In this document: one piece after another, positions 1 to 11,080 of the stretch
How the letters are laid out: each line of letters begins with the position of its first letter
Numbering within the stretch: the first letter of the stretch is position 1
From: Lutraria lutraria
Lineage: Eukaryota > Mollusca > Bivalvia > Venerida > Mactridae
Assembly: GCA_964023205.1 (NCBI GenBank)
Contig: OZ026850.1
Span: forward strand, 1,076,368-1,140,367
Length of the DNA stretch: 64,000 bases
Direction of reading: 5' to 3'
Made by a program: the position numbers and the translations under genes
The notes under the pieces: generated by a model
What the model was told of the DNA's origin: nothing
What the model saw: the letters and a program-made list of their open reading frames with translations, nothing else
The model's database searches: none

Positions 1-2419
1 CATTTCTAATTCAGAACAGAATTAATAAATAAATTTCTAATGTGTGAGCATGATTCATGACACAGTTCTGAATCGTGTTTAGCTCAGGTTCATTTCGTCT
101 CAATTCACATCTTTAGGTTTTTACACTAACTTCTCTATATACTTTCTGTTCATGTCTACACCTATCCTGATAAAAAGAGCTAATCGAGCCGCTTTCTAGC
201 TTTTTCAAAAGCTGACCTTGTAATTCAATCTAAAATGTGAATGTACATAAAATATGCAACGGTTCGTGTTTGCACACAGCGACTGTTGCTGGGTCGTATT
301 TGTAAAAATAAAACACGTTTCAATCTATCGAACATTTGATTGGTCTACAGTTTGCTTCTGTGATCACGTGATGACAGCATTTGGCACATGCCCAGAACTT
401 ATAGGACATAAGAAGGCCGAGCCCAGATGAAGCGGATACAGCTTAAGTGAAACGTACATTGAATTATCTACCTGATTTTAGGTTTGATTTCGTATCTTCC
501 ATCTTATAAACATTATATTACATCAAATTTTACCTGTGTGACTTTATTACCTTGTTTATACGAGTGAAAACTGAGTTTATGTGACATAATTATCGTGTCT
601 GTACGAGTGAAAACTTAAGATTATTTTAACTTCCCTGTTGCCATCGTCGGTGGAAGGAGGGTGAGAAAATTTAAATTTACAGAATATTTGCACTTGTGAT
701 GTTTCCTTGACTAAACATGTTGTGACAAAGGGTATATTGTTAATTAATAAAACATTAAGGCAAAGATTATGAGTTAAAATGATAAAAATGTCTTAACTAC
801 GTAGAAGCTAAAACAAGTCGGTAATTTGTATTGTCATTCAGTACCGTAAGATAAAAATCAATTTCTGTCAGATTTGGCAAGTTATAAACCTTTACCGAAG
901 AGTGTCTAGTAAGAGTGTCTAGTAATCGAGAGACTACATGGGGTATGAAGTATTTATACAAATCAAAATCAACCGACTCATCTAGATGAACTTTAAACAC
1001 GGAATCAGCCGATGTATTCCGAATGTTCCCAGCACATGCGCAAAAATGTTTGTTCGTCAATGGAATTAAGAGGGAAATAACCGAATGAAACCGGAGCTAT
1101 AATTTTCTGATACATAATGTCACGCGTACTCAAACCCGACTGTGGATTGGAGGACACTAGTCATGCATACATAGAACGGATTTATAAAATTAAGAGAACA
1201 ATTATGCTTGTATAGTTATACCCGTTGATTGGTTAAAAGCAAAACTTTCTTAACCTTTATAACACATATTCATACTCTTTTACATAAAGTGCTATAAGAG
1301 AAGTGAATTAAGGTGGAATTCGAATCCAACGTCAATAAAAAACATTCGTAAACAGTACGCCATCATTATGTGCCACACAGAAGGAGAAAAATGACGGATT
1401 GATGACCCTTGCTAGGACATAATTCATGTAAGACATAATTATTATGTTTTTTTTCTGTATGTGTGTAATGCATTAAATCTACACGTATTTGATAAAATAT
1501 TGAACGATATATATAAACGGGAAACCAAACACCATAAATTTTGTCCTAAAGGTAGTTTTATCAACAAGATTTCATTGAAAAGATACGTGCGGAGGCGTAT
1601 CCAGGATTTCAGGCTAGGGCGGGCGTCTTAATATTTTAAGATATTAGGTTAACATTTAATGCATCCCACCCTTGAATCCGCTAATGTATATTTTTTTTTA
1701 TTATGTGTACATGTACTTTTAAGTCACTAGTGACTATGATACAGTGCGCCTCATGGAAGATTAAGCTTGTAAAATATGGCATAATTTTATTTTCTTCTTC
1801 CCCTGGAATAAGGGTAAGGTTTTGCCGGCCTAAACTATTTCAAACATCATGTAGCTTAGAACGATACCTTGACTTGTTGTTAATTTGATTGGTCCACCGT
1901 TGTCAATAGTGACAGCTTTCCATATGACCGCTTAATTTCTCCATCGGATGTTATTTCTGCCATCATATAAATATTTTTTATTATACTTAATTTTACTTAT
2001 TCTTTTTAATAACCGCGTTTACACGAATTATAGAATGAAGTTGATTTTACTTTCTAGTTTACGTACGTATTGGTGGGTGAAGTATGGGAAAAGTAAAATC
2101 ACTTAAACAGACATAGTGATGGTTTCCCGAGTAATTGTGTTTTTAAAAGCGATCATTTTGATTAAAATGATCATAAATATTATCATTATAAAACTATTAA
2201 GATATTGAAAACAAAGTTTATATAACGGGGCCGACCTTTCAACAGTACTAATTAAGTGGAGTTTGACCGTGTCACCTAGACATACAAGAGTTGTTTCCCT
2301 TTTACCATTTTTTTGTTCACTATTTCCCGCCTCTTTACAAATGCAGTCGTCTGACACAGTTCGTTAGGACAGTTTGATTATTTTACTGCAGTTTATACAT
2401 TTATTTGGGTTATTTTCAG
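1..2419. other. upstream non-coding region, no supported gene
   Basis: No open frame here has an ATG, splice sites and recognisable domain together. A reverse frame at 797-1060 lacks an ATG and matches nothing I know. The end of the stretch, 2411-2419, is a pyrimidine-rich acceptor (tattttcag) leading into the first coding exon of the NLR gene, so an untranslated first exon and the promoter probably lie in this region. I cannot place them. Confidence 0.5.
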
Positions 2420-2427
2420 ATATAAAT

Positions 2428-2611
2428 ATGGGTGTAGACCTTACAACCTACCGATGTAGGGTGGGAACGTTTGTCCCTCAAAGGGGTGCTGGACTGACGA
2501 TGATGCCGGTTTTTATTGATTTTAGCAAATTAGTGAAGCTGATTGGAGTCGTGATATTTATCAAAATGTTGTTGTTCCGGGCGGGTATAGAACAAAATCC
2601 AGGACCTACCA
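2428..2611 (+). CDS. coding exon 1: leader peptide ending in a 2A-like motif
   Basis: This exon encodes 61 residues plus one base of the next codon. The first half is polar (CRVGTFVPQRGAG). A hydrophobic stretch at about residues 35-50 (LVKLIGVVIFIKMLLF) follows, and then RAGIEQNPGPT. The C-terminal motif fits the 2A consensus D-V/I-E-x-N-P-G|P except that Gly replaces Asp. Such Gly variants are known among 2A-like sequences. 2A peptides make the ribosome skip the Gly-Pro bond, releasing the upstream peptide; N-terminal 2A leaders that double as signal sequences are described in sea urchin NLRs. The acceptor at 2411-2419 places the ATG 8 nt into the exon, and the donor is A|GTAAGA at 2612. 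Confidence 0.8.
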
Positions 2612-5600
2612 GTAAGAATACACATTCTTGTTTTTAAATTGACTTAATACTTAATTGATGAGCATGCTGACTGTGTATCATGTACAGTGCCATTTCTCCA
2701 AAGCAACAACCTTTGGGATCGAGTAGCAAAATTATGTTGTTGTTGAGAGGTTGTTGCTTAAGAGAGGTTAAATAAGTAGTTAAATTGTGCAGTGGGAAAA
2801 ATCATGCTGTTTGTGAAGGTAGGTTGTTGCTCAAAAGAGGACCTCTATGGAGAGGCTGTAATGTATAATGTATTGTCTTTGTCACTCACACGTCTAAAGT
2901 CATAAAATATATGCAATATGAATTTTATGCAAATTCTTACAAGTTGTTTAAAAACAATTTTTGTAAAATCAAAACCTTTTCAGACTTTTTGTCATTCGAA
3001 TCGTCTAACAAGGTCAGTTATGAAACTTGGCTATTTGAAAACCAAAATTTCATTTCCATCATTACATCTAAAATCAGGGATTAAAAACTGTAAATCTGGT
3101 TCACATCATCATGGTATTATATTCATTTTGTTTAGCAAGTATAAATGATATCAGAATGTACATGTATGTTGCATTTTTCGAAATTTCGAAGTTATAGATG
3201 CCTTTCAAAATCACAGGTCATTTCTATGTCAGTCATGAATAATTCAGTGGAGGCAGAAAGCTCTCTGCTGATAAGCCTCCAGTAGTGTAAACGGTACTGT
3301 CTAACTGTTGTAAATGTATATAGTTATACTAATCAATGCATTATATAAATCATTAAATGCTTATTCTGGAGATAATTTAACAAAACCCGTTAGTTCGAAT
3401 TCTGTAAAAAATAACACTAGATAAGATAATGCATGTAGTAAAAATATAAGAAATATATTTTATTTGCTCTAACAAATATTTACTTAATGCCTTTCTTAAG
3501 CTTCATCTTGTAAAAATCTTGTCAGATATTTTTTCTTATTTTCTGCAATGCTACATTTCTATTATAATGATAAGTACTTCATGATTAAAAACGAAAATTC
3601 AGGTGCGAGATGACGTAGTATCCTACAATTGTATTACCGAAAATTCAAAGAAGAATGTGCGTCCAAAAATGACCATATAACGCGCGCGTTGGTATTTGTA
3701 TGTCGGTTTGAATAAAAGGCTGTCAGCCTTTTATTGACGACAACGATATTTCCGATACGTCTTGAGAGTTTAACTGAGCATGTGCGCTGCCTTTCAAGTG
3801 AACATAACATGAGCAATACTTACCATTTCAGTTTGTTGACATTTTGAAGTATATTCTGACATTTGTAACTACTTAAAATCAACAGAACTAGTCATTTTCA
3901 CACCAAATTCTTTTATCTAATGATCTTGCCCAATGATTTTCTACTTGGTTTATGGCTTATCAGTGAAATGTTCTGCCTCCAGCTCTCGCGCTGGTCAGAT
4001 AATGATATGCAGTGTTTTATTTATAGTAATTTTGAAAGGGGTCTATACCCACTATAATATTTTAACCATAAGCTTTCAATGTGTGATTATATATAAACTA
4101 TTCATATAATTCATAAACATAATTTTGAATGTTCTGGAAATATGAGAGAAATTATCATTTTTAAATACCGATACGCACATAGTAACGCATTTCATTTTTA
4201 ACTTTTGTATAATTTCAGCAGCACCGACAATTGATACGAAAGTTGAAGATCAGACCAAGTCACTAGGAGAACCATGGGAACTAAACGTACCAATCAGTGG
4301 AGATGGTCCTTTTACAGTCAAGGTCATGAAGGATGATACTGAACTCATAGGGAATGATCATATTGAAATCTCACCCACTGCTGATCGTGTCACAGTTAAG
4401 GTCAATAAATTGATGATTGAGGATTCTGGATCATACCATATTGATGTGTCCAATGATATTGGTACTGACTCTTGCATGTTTGAGATGAAGGTTTTGGGTA
4501 AGTTACTTTTAAAGTCCTGTTGATTTGCTATCAGCTAATAATAACAGCAATGACAAATAATGCATAAACATAAAATACTTAAAAATGCAATTAATTTAGA
4601 AATAACTACATGTGATTTGATCAACAAAATCATTGTAAAAACAAAAAAAAAGAATATTTTATTCATTCTGGAATAAATATTTAACCTTTAAATTTAAAAA
4701 AGGAAATCATATTACATACATTACTCTTAAGAAAGATTATGTGTGATATGATAATGATAACAAAGTTAGCTATTTACTCAGTAAGTCATTTCCTCAATGG
4801 CATAAGCACGTATTCAATTAAGCAAGTAATTTAGTGTCTTCAAATAATTTTACCCTCAATGTTTCAGTTTGTCATGAGCATTATACAGTGTGTTTAGAAT
4901 ACTTTTGTATTTTACTCTTAATTTGGTTCCATTTATACTGTTTTACTCCCATCATTTTGAACTATGCTAATATTTTGGTTTAGGTAAATACAACTTTAGA
5001 TATCAGTACCTTCTAGTGGACATAGGAACAAAAGTGTTGAGGAAACTATTTGATTGTAAAGTTGGCAACAACTTTGGGCAGTACTTGGCTACTAACCCAG
5101 CTGCAAGTAGTAAGCTTACATCTCTGATGACTGGTAGGAATCGTAAAATAACAGTCGCCCAGGAACATTTACTACCACCTATCAAGGCAAAGCCTGTGTC
5201 TACAGATTTTGATATCACTCTGCTAACTTGCTTGTTAAGGAATGTGTGTGGTCTACATCCTCCAAGCAACCTAGCATGGATGAATCCAATGCCCACAGAC
5301 ACTTCAGTTGAGGCAACAATCACTCGATTAAAAGTTTGCAGGAACAATGTGAGTACCTAAAACATATCTAACTATGTTTATTCATTTTCTTTTATTTTGA
5401 AGTAATATCTAATCACACATAAGTTACATAACCTGGCTAAAATGGCTAAATCCAGACACAAAAATCGGCAATTTTGTGTTAACCAATTTCTTTTCTTTTT
5501 TGGAAGGTGAAATATTGGGATAAATTTGAAAATCATTAACGGAAATTTCAAGGACTTTTTATTTTCAGTTGTCACACAGTGGAACCGTGTTGTTTCCAGA

Positions 5601-8600
5601 AACCGACCTCAATGATAAATGGACAAAATTGCGTGATGTAAATATGAGATTAGATTCTATCTATGCCTGTTCAGTTGCTTGATTACAATGCTAGTTCTTA
5701 TTTTTCAAAATATAGCTAGGGGTTAGTTCCTGTATTTGTTTTGTGAATGATGTTTGGTAATTATAATCCTCTTATAATGCCTCACAAGTGTGTGGACATT
5801 GAGTTAATGTAACTTTTTGATAGTCTACTTCTTTTCATAGCACTGAGAGTACTGTCAGAAGCAAAAGTTAAAATGTAATTCATAATATCTGTAGATGTGC
5901 ATTAGATAATACCAAAAAGCTCAACCAACTCTAGGCACCATTTTTCAAACTCAGGTAACTGAATAATGGATATCACCCACATTTTGTCAGTCTGTGATAA
6001 TTATCTTTTGGGGGGGGGGGGGGGTTATTTTCATGAAACCTTTTGCTGCTATCTGTGTAACCTGAAGCTAGAAATATTATCTGTATTTAAAACTCACCAT
6101 TGAATTCTTAACTTAATATCTCAGTTCTCAAAATCAACCTCATGAATATGAGTGTGTAAATTATTTGCCCATGATTGTTATTATATACAAATGTATATAT
6201 CTTCTCAACCTCAGCTCTTGAAATGATTTCGCTATTCAGAGATTGTTGACGTCATCAGGACCATCAGTTGGATCCTTCTTTGATTTTTGTGAGAATGTTT
6301 AGTTGAAGTCTTAAGAAATATTCGCATAACAATATTATCTGATGTTTTGTATAAACTAATGTATCATTGTATCAAACAAAATACTCCAATCCATATTCAT
6401 TCTTTAGAAATTATATTTTCAGATTCTGTTGGAACTTAATAAGCATTGTGGTAAAGGTGGCTTCACTGACTTACCTGCATTAATAGATGCAGCTAGTCAT
6501 ATGGATATTGATGAAGAAATGCAAAATCATTTTACAGAAACTATCAAAATGTGGTATGAAAGTGATCAGGAGGTAAAGAAGTTACAAGATGAAGTAAAGA
6601 AATGTCAAGATGGTATTGGTGTAGTTGAAGAAAAAGTGATAGAAATGGCTAAAGATGTTAGCGGAATCAAGAGACACATAGAAGGTAAATAATTGTATTT
6701 CCAATGAGCAAATATTCCATTTATACAGTCATGTTTGGAAAAAATTGTGAGTTTTATAAATGAGTTTGTGAAGTGAAGCAATACTGTGCACCAGGTTATT
6801 TGGTATAAACTATATCAATGTAGTAAAGTTCATCTTTAGCTGTATATATGTTGAACATTTCCACGCCACCTTATTTTAAAGGCAGCCTAACAAAGCACAA
6901 TTTGTATTTATCCTGGGTCCAAAAGTTCAAACCTTGGTTGAGATGCATGTCCTCTTGATGGTTTGGTTGAATACATATAATGTCTAAGTCAATTAATCCT
7001 TCAAGTGGAAAAGTGAGCACAAACTTAGGTAGAGTAAGACTAGTAATGTTGAAGACTGATGAAAAAAAAACAATGATTCCTTTTGTACTTGCATAACTGC
7101 CAACAGAAATATTTTGTATAATGTAACGAATTTGTGATATGCTTAAAAAAGATGTATGTTACAATAACTAAATCCTTTTATATGTCCTTAAATTCAGAGG
7201 TTTATCTGTATTATCTAATGTTGTACTTGTACATGTATTGTCATTAGAACTTATCAGTTTAATTCATCTTTTTCATTCATGTATTCACAGCATTGATGAA
7301 TTTGGTACTTAAAACAACTTGAATTTTAAAACAATTATTTTGAATCCATTTTCAGACGAAGAACAAACAAGCTGTAAACGAGTGAAAGGAAAAGAAGGAA
7401 AATCGAATGTAGATGATGGTTCAGGTATATTTTATTCAGTAATGGGCCACTTACATATTCGTAAAATAATGTTACTAGATACATTTTACTTTTTTATTTA
7501 ATAATTAATTATTTGTTTAAACTATAGATCAGATTATTAGCAATATTCGTGTGTCACCCTCTGAATGATTTTAAACAACCAAAGAATAAATGTCTACAGG
7601 AACGTTCACGCCTATATGGGAAATGTTTGTAAATACATGTACATGTGTATATCTCTTTTTACTTTCTTGAAAGATCATCCCCTGAATTAATCTGGCTCTC
7701 ATAACTTAAATTATTTATCTTTTTTTGTACATTGTTACATGTATTTCCTATTGAATTTATCTTTGATATAAGTCTTTGAAATCTATGTAGCAATCAATAT
7801 CAAAATAAAAATAATATTTTCAGATATTAGAGAAAAGCTGATAAGAATTTATGAAGAAGATTGTTCCACCTTGTCAGTGTCTCCTTTGTTTGAAGATGAG
7901 ACTACTGATCTTTTAAAAGTCTATAAGAACCCGACTATGTTTCGGGTTAATTATAACAAAGAACAGAGAAAGGAAAACAGTAAACATGAACGTCGAGAAG
8001 AAAAAACAAAAGATGATAAAAAGGTTATATCATCTTATCAAGATATATTTTGCAAGGAAGACAGTCTGTGTAAGAAAATTTATGTTACGGGAAATGCCGG
8101 TGTAGGTAAAACATCTGAATGTAAACGAATGTGTCTGTTATGGTGTAAATCAAAGTTAAATAATCAAATTGAAGGCATAAACGATGACAAAGGCAATGAA
8201 CGCATAAAAACTGACAGTCAGTACATGTCTAGATTTGATTTTGTGTTTTATGTGACTCTACGTGACACTGATTTAATCGATGTTAATTCTATGATTGTTG
8301 AACAGTTATTTTATACAGATAATGATAAAGAAAGGGATGAAATGTACAAGCGCATAAAACATATTCTGATGAACAAAGATTGCCTTGTTATATTGGATGG
8401 TTTTGATGAATGGATGCCTAAGATGGTTGGAAAGAAGAAATATGACAAACCCCCCTGCATCAATTCTGAGAAATGTGTCGTATTGACAACTTGTAGACCG
8501 TACAAAATCAATAATACGAAATTGTCGCCTACTGAGATAGATCATCAAGTTCAGATTACTGGTCTTGATTCTAACTCTTCATATGCTTATGTTGAATATT

Positions 8601-10552
8601 TAGTAAAGTATACGAATGAGGCAAATCATGATAGCAAAAATCCAGATGAATTCGTCGAAGATGTACGGAAATATAAGCTTGATGACTTACTATGTATTCC
8701 AATGATTGCTTCACACTTGGTGGTGCTTTGGTTTGATAGAGGGTTAACTAAAGTATCTGTAGCACATATTTATTCACACATACTAGACATGCTTTTTGAA
8801 AGAGCTGAAAAAAGAGAAGTCAGTATTCCAAAATCAGCAGGAGGAGAACATCAACTACCAGATTCCCTTGCAGAGTTTACATATTTACAACAACATACCT
8901 CTTTATTGTCTAAATTATGTTTACTTTCATTTAAATCATTTTTTAACAAAGATGAACGGGCTGCAAATCTTGTTTTCACTAAACAACAGTTAATGTCTGA
9001 ACCATATAACTTGTCCAATGAAGAAAGTGATTTTCTGTGTCAAATTGGTATTTTGTCCAAAAAGAAAGTGATAGGGCATTATTTGAAACAAAAGCAAAAA
9101 ATGTCATTTATTCATAAGAGTTATATTGAATTTTTGGCTGCATTTTTTGTATCAACATTTGACAAAAATAATCATTTTGATGACATTATTAATGAATGGA
9201 CCTGTGTTAAAGATGTTGTACAATATGATAACTTCTTTCTCTTACTTACTGGATTTTCTTATCAAAAAACGAATATTTTGCTTGAGAAAATGTACCAATC
9301 TATATCAGATCATTTACATTTATGTAGAAAAAAATCTAAATTTCATGTTGATTATGATGATTATTATTTTGATGATTTTGATGATAATTACCGAGAACAG
9401 ATCAAAGCACTACTAATTATGATTGTCAGACTTTTCATTAAGGTCAGGAAATACAATGAACAAGATTGTAGACTTCTGATTGAAGATTTTGTTGATATTT
9501 ATTATTTTTATGATGGTGCTTATTATAATGATGTTGATTATTATGGTTATGTTGATTGTTTGAAACAACTTCTATTGTTAAATACAACATGTATAAAGTC
9601 AATATTTTCAGATAAATATTATGATGAGTTTGATAAAATCCATAGTCTGCAATATCTTAGTATAGAAGTGTCTGCTGATGACGTTGAAAAGTTCACTAAG
9701 TGTATACAGAATAATTCAGAACTGCACACTCTTTGTTTTAGAGGTCATTATACATTGATACCAGAATTACCTGTGAGAAGTCTCCATCATCTGACATCAT
9801 TGTCTCTGTGTGCTATTGAAATACAACATAAAAGTTTACATGATCTGGTGAAATTTCTGTCTGACAATGTTCTCATTGAAAATATAAAATTGTCTCAGGT
9901 GTCTTGTGTTAATCACCAGGATGATAATAGTGACTGGTATAATGATGATAGTGACTGTACATTGACTCTAAATCTTCCACAACATACAAAACTTACTTCA
10001 TTATATCTGCGGAGTGTTAATATTTTATGTAACAATGTAAACAGTTCTAGTTTACAGTCCTTCACATTGTGGTCATTATCTGAGAGGATTGTTAGACTTT
10101 GTTGTAGTGATTTATTTAATTGTATAAGGTATTCACAACTTGAAAAACTTTGTGTCTATGGTTTTTCTTACATGTTAGATAAGAAAACAATGAAAACATT
10201 GACATCATCTGTGAAATCTCTTCCATGTATCAAGGAGCTAAAACTTACGAACATGAAGTTACCTGATGATATTTCATTACAACTACATCCTCAGGTAACA
10301 CAAGCGAAGATACAGCTGTATAAGGTCACAATGAGTCGTCAATGTTTTCAATGTTTTATTGAAAGTTGTGTGAACACTAAATCTGAGATAAAAGTTGAGT
10401 TACGTTTTTGTCAGATTACATCAGTTGATGGAGAAACTCACAGTGAACTGTCAATGTCCGAGTCTTGGAAATACATGTTTAAATATCTTGAATCAATATC
10501 TACAATAGACATCACACGTAAAGATAACAAGTTACGCTTTATTAGTAATTAG
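2428..10552 (+). CDS. NLR-type protein: 2A leader - Ig - HEPN (DZIP3-like) - coiled coil - NACHT - LRR-like
   Basis: Seven exons (2428-2611, 4219-4497, 4984-5348, 5569-5637, 6423-6684, 7356-7424, 7824-10552) have consensus GT/AG borders and compatible phases (1,1,0,0,1,1). They give 3957 nt, 1318 residues plus TAG. Seen domains: leader with NPG|P at residues 57-60; I-set-like Ig about 62-154; HEPN about 155-305; coiled coil about 348-387; NACHT with Walker A GNAGVGKT at 499-506, Walker B LVILDGFDEW at 597-606 and a sensor-like TTCRP near 630; helical region ending FIHKSYIEFLAAFF near 838-851; LRR-like repeats from about 1020. STAND/NACHT proteins act as nucleotide-switched, self-assembling sensors. 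HEPN domains are often RNases, and DZIP3-like HEPN modules are common in bivalve proteins. Role as a cytosolic innate immune sensor/effector is inferred. The ATG has a purine at -3 and G at +4, just after a splice acceptor. The exon model is ab initio and lacks RNA support. Confidence 0.85.
2685..2862 (+). mobile_element. MITE family A (CAGTACAACCTCTC ends), intron copy
   Basis: Sits in intron 1 of the NLR gene. It has the family's internal text (aaagcaacaacctttggga, gttgttgagaggttgttgct, gtgcagtgggaaaaatcatg) between degenerate termini cagtgccatttctcc and ggagaggctgtaatgta. Non-coding. Confidence 0.75.
4219..4497 (+). CDS. coding exon 2: I-set-like immunoglobulin domain
   Basis: A symmetric phase 1-1 exon of exactly 93 codons, the usual organisation for an Ig module. 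The pattern PWELNVPISGDGPFTVKV, IEISPTADRVTVKVNKL, IEDSGSYHIDVSNDIG then a G strand fits I-set domains. The conserved B- and F-strand cysteines are absent: the F strand reads YHIDVSN where Y-x-C is usual. That suits an intracellular Ig fold as in titin-type proteins. The acceptor is cagcag, a NAGNAG tandem site that could add or drop one alanine. Confidence 0.8.
4984..5348 (+). CDS. coding exon 3: HEPN domain, DZIP3-like (first part)
   Basis: About 121 residues with the signature of DZIP3-type HEPN domains: LRKLFD near the start, TSLMTGRNRKITVAQEHLLP, DFDITLLTCLLRNVCGL and the final LKVCRNN. The acceptor is tttag at 4983 and the donor is aat|gtgagt at 5349, phase 0. The reverse strand also has an open frame over this region; it is a shadow. 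The helix-terminal Arg-Asn supplies the first half of the HEPN R-x4-H motif, completed by the next exon. Confidence 0.82.
5569..5637 (+). CDS. coding exon 4: HEPN domain, small exon completing R-x4-H
   Basis: A 69-nt, phase 0-0 exon starting LSHSGTVLFPETDLNDKW and ending KLRD, between ttttcag and gat|gtaaat. The first residues put His directly after RNN-LS of the previous exon, forming R-N-N-L-S-H, the catalytic-type HEPN motif. DZIP3-family proteins place a W-x(n)-I-LLEL helix after this point, which matches the end of this exon and the start of the next. Confidence 0.78.
6423..6684 (+). CDS. coding exon 5: HEPN end and coiled-coil linker
   Basis: Acceptor attttcag at 6422, donor gaag|gtaaat at 6685. 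The exon opens ILLELNKHCGKGGF, the last HEPN helix. It continues with an amphipathic acidic helix and a Lys/Glu-rich segment (QEVKKLQDEVKKCQDGIG, VVEEKVIEMAKDVSGIKRH) whose heptad-like spacing suggests a short coiled coil between HEPN and NACHT, possibly for oligomerisation. Ends in phase 1. Confidence 0.78.
7356..7424 (+). CDS. coding exon 6: short charged linker
   Basis: A 69-nt phase 1-1 exon between attttcag (7355) and tcag|gtatat (7425). It encodes DEEQTSCKRVKGKEGKSNV then DDGS, a hydrophilic linker. Because it is symmetric it could be skipped without a frame change. It is the weakest exon of the model since it carries no recognisable fold. Confidence 0.6.
7824..10552 (+). CDS. coding exon 7: NACHT NTPase and LRR-like C-terminus
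   Basis: A long terminal exon (910 residues) ending in TAG. After a basic linker (KEQRKENSKHERREEKTKDD) comes KKIYVTGNAGVGKTSECKRM (Walker A), then CLVILDGFDEW (Walker B, with the extra acidic residues typical of NACHT), VVLTTCRPYK and the QITGLD segment. The winged-helix/HD2 part ends with FIHKSYIEFLAAFF. Two Asp/Tyr-rich stretches (residues about 918-932 and 967-990) follow. Divergent leucine-rich repeats then run to the end (LTSLSLCAIEI, IENIKLSQVSC, LTSLYLRSVNI, IKELKLTNMKL). The exon is intact, without frameshifts. Confidence 0.9.
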
Positions 10553-11074
10553 TAAACGTTTCATTCTATTTCAGTAAACATTTTGTGCAAAAGTATGATT
10601 TTAAAGCATGTTTTGATGAACTCGTTAGCAAAATGTGCGGAAATTACACGGACGAAAATGGCCGTAAATTTTTTATTAGTGAATGGAAACATGTCATGTG
10701 ACCATTTATTTTCTTAATTAAATCATTTCCTACAAGTTGAGTCATGTTTTGGTGCAAAATTCCGAAAAAAGTTGTTTTTGGCATTTTTGTGATTTTGATG
10801 AAAATTCGGAAATTCTAATTTCTTTTTATAAAGAGCTTTATTTGCATTTGTTTTACTATAAAACATTCATTAAAGACTTTGTAAGACATATGTAACCAGA
10901 ATATGTAGTTTGAAGTATAAATTGTGTTTGTTTAATTGATAACATTTAACAAATTGTTTTGTTTTCCATGTTTTTTGTACTTCAAAGTTTACTATTGTGT
11001 AAATATTTACATGATTCACTGATTTTTTTGTGCACTGAATATACATTTATAGATATTTATGTCGTAATCAGAAT

Positions 11075-11080
11075 AATAAA
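11075..11080 (+). promoter_or_regulatory. possible polyadenylation signal of the NLR gene
   Basis: AATAAA, about 520 nt past the NLR stop codon. The 3' UTR in between is AT-rich with no open frame. Earlier variant signals may also be used. Confidence 0.35.

Noticed and set aside
797..1060. 87-residue minus-strand frame (LDESVDFDLYKYFIPHVV...)
   Set aside because: The start is TTG rather than ATG, no splice partner or known domain; kept out as unsupported, although an exon cannot be excluded.
5003..5347. 114-residue minus-strand frame opposite the HEPN exon
   Set aside because: Shadow of the real exon, which has splice sites and a recognisable fold on the plus strand.
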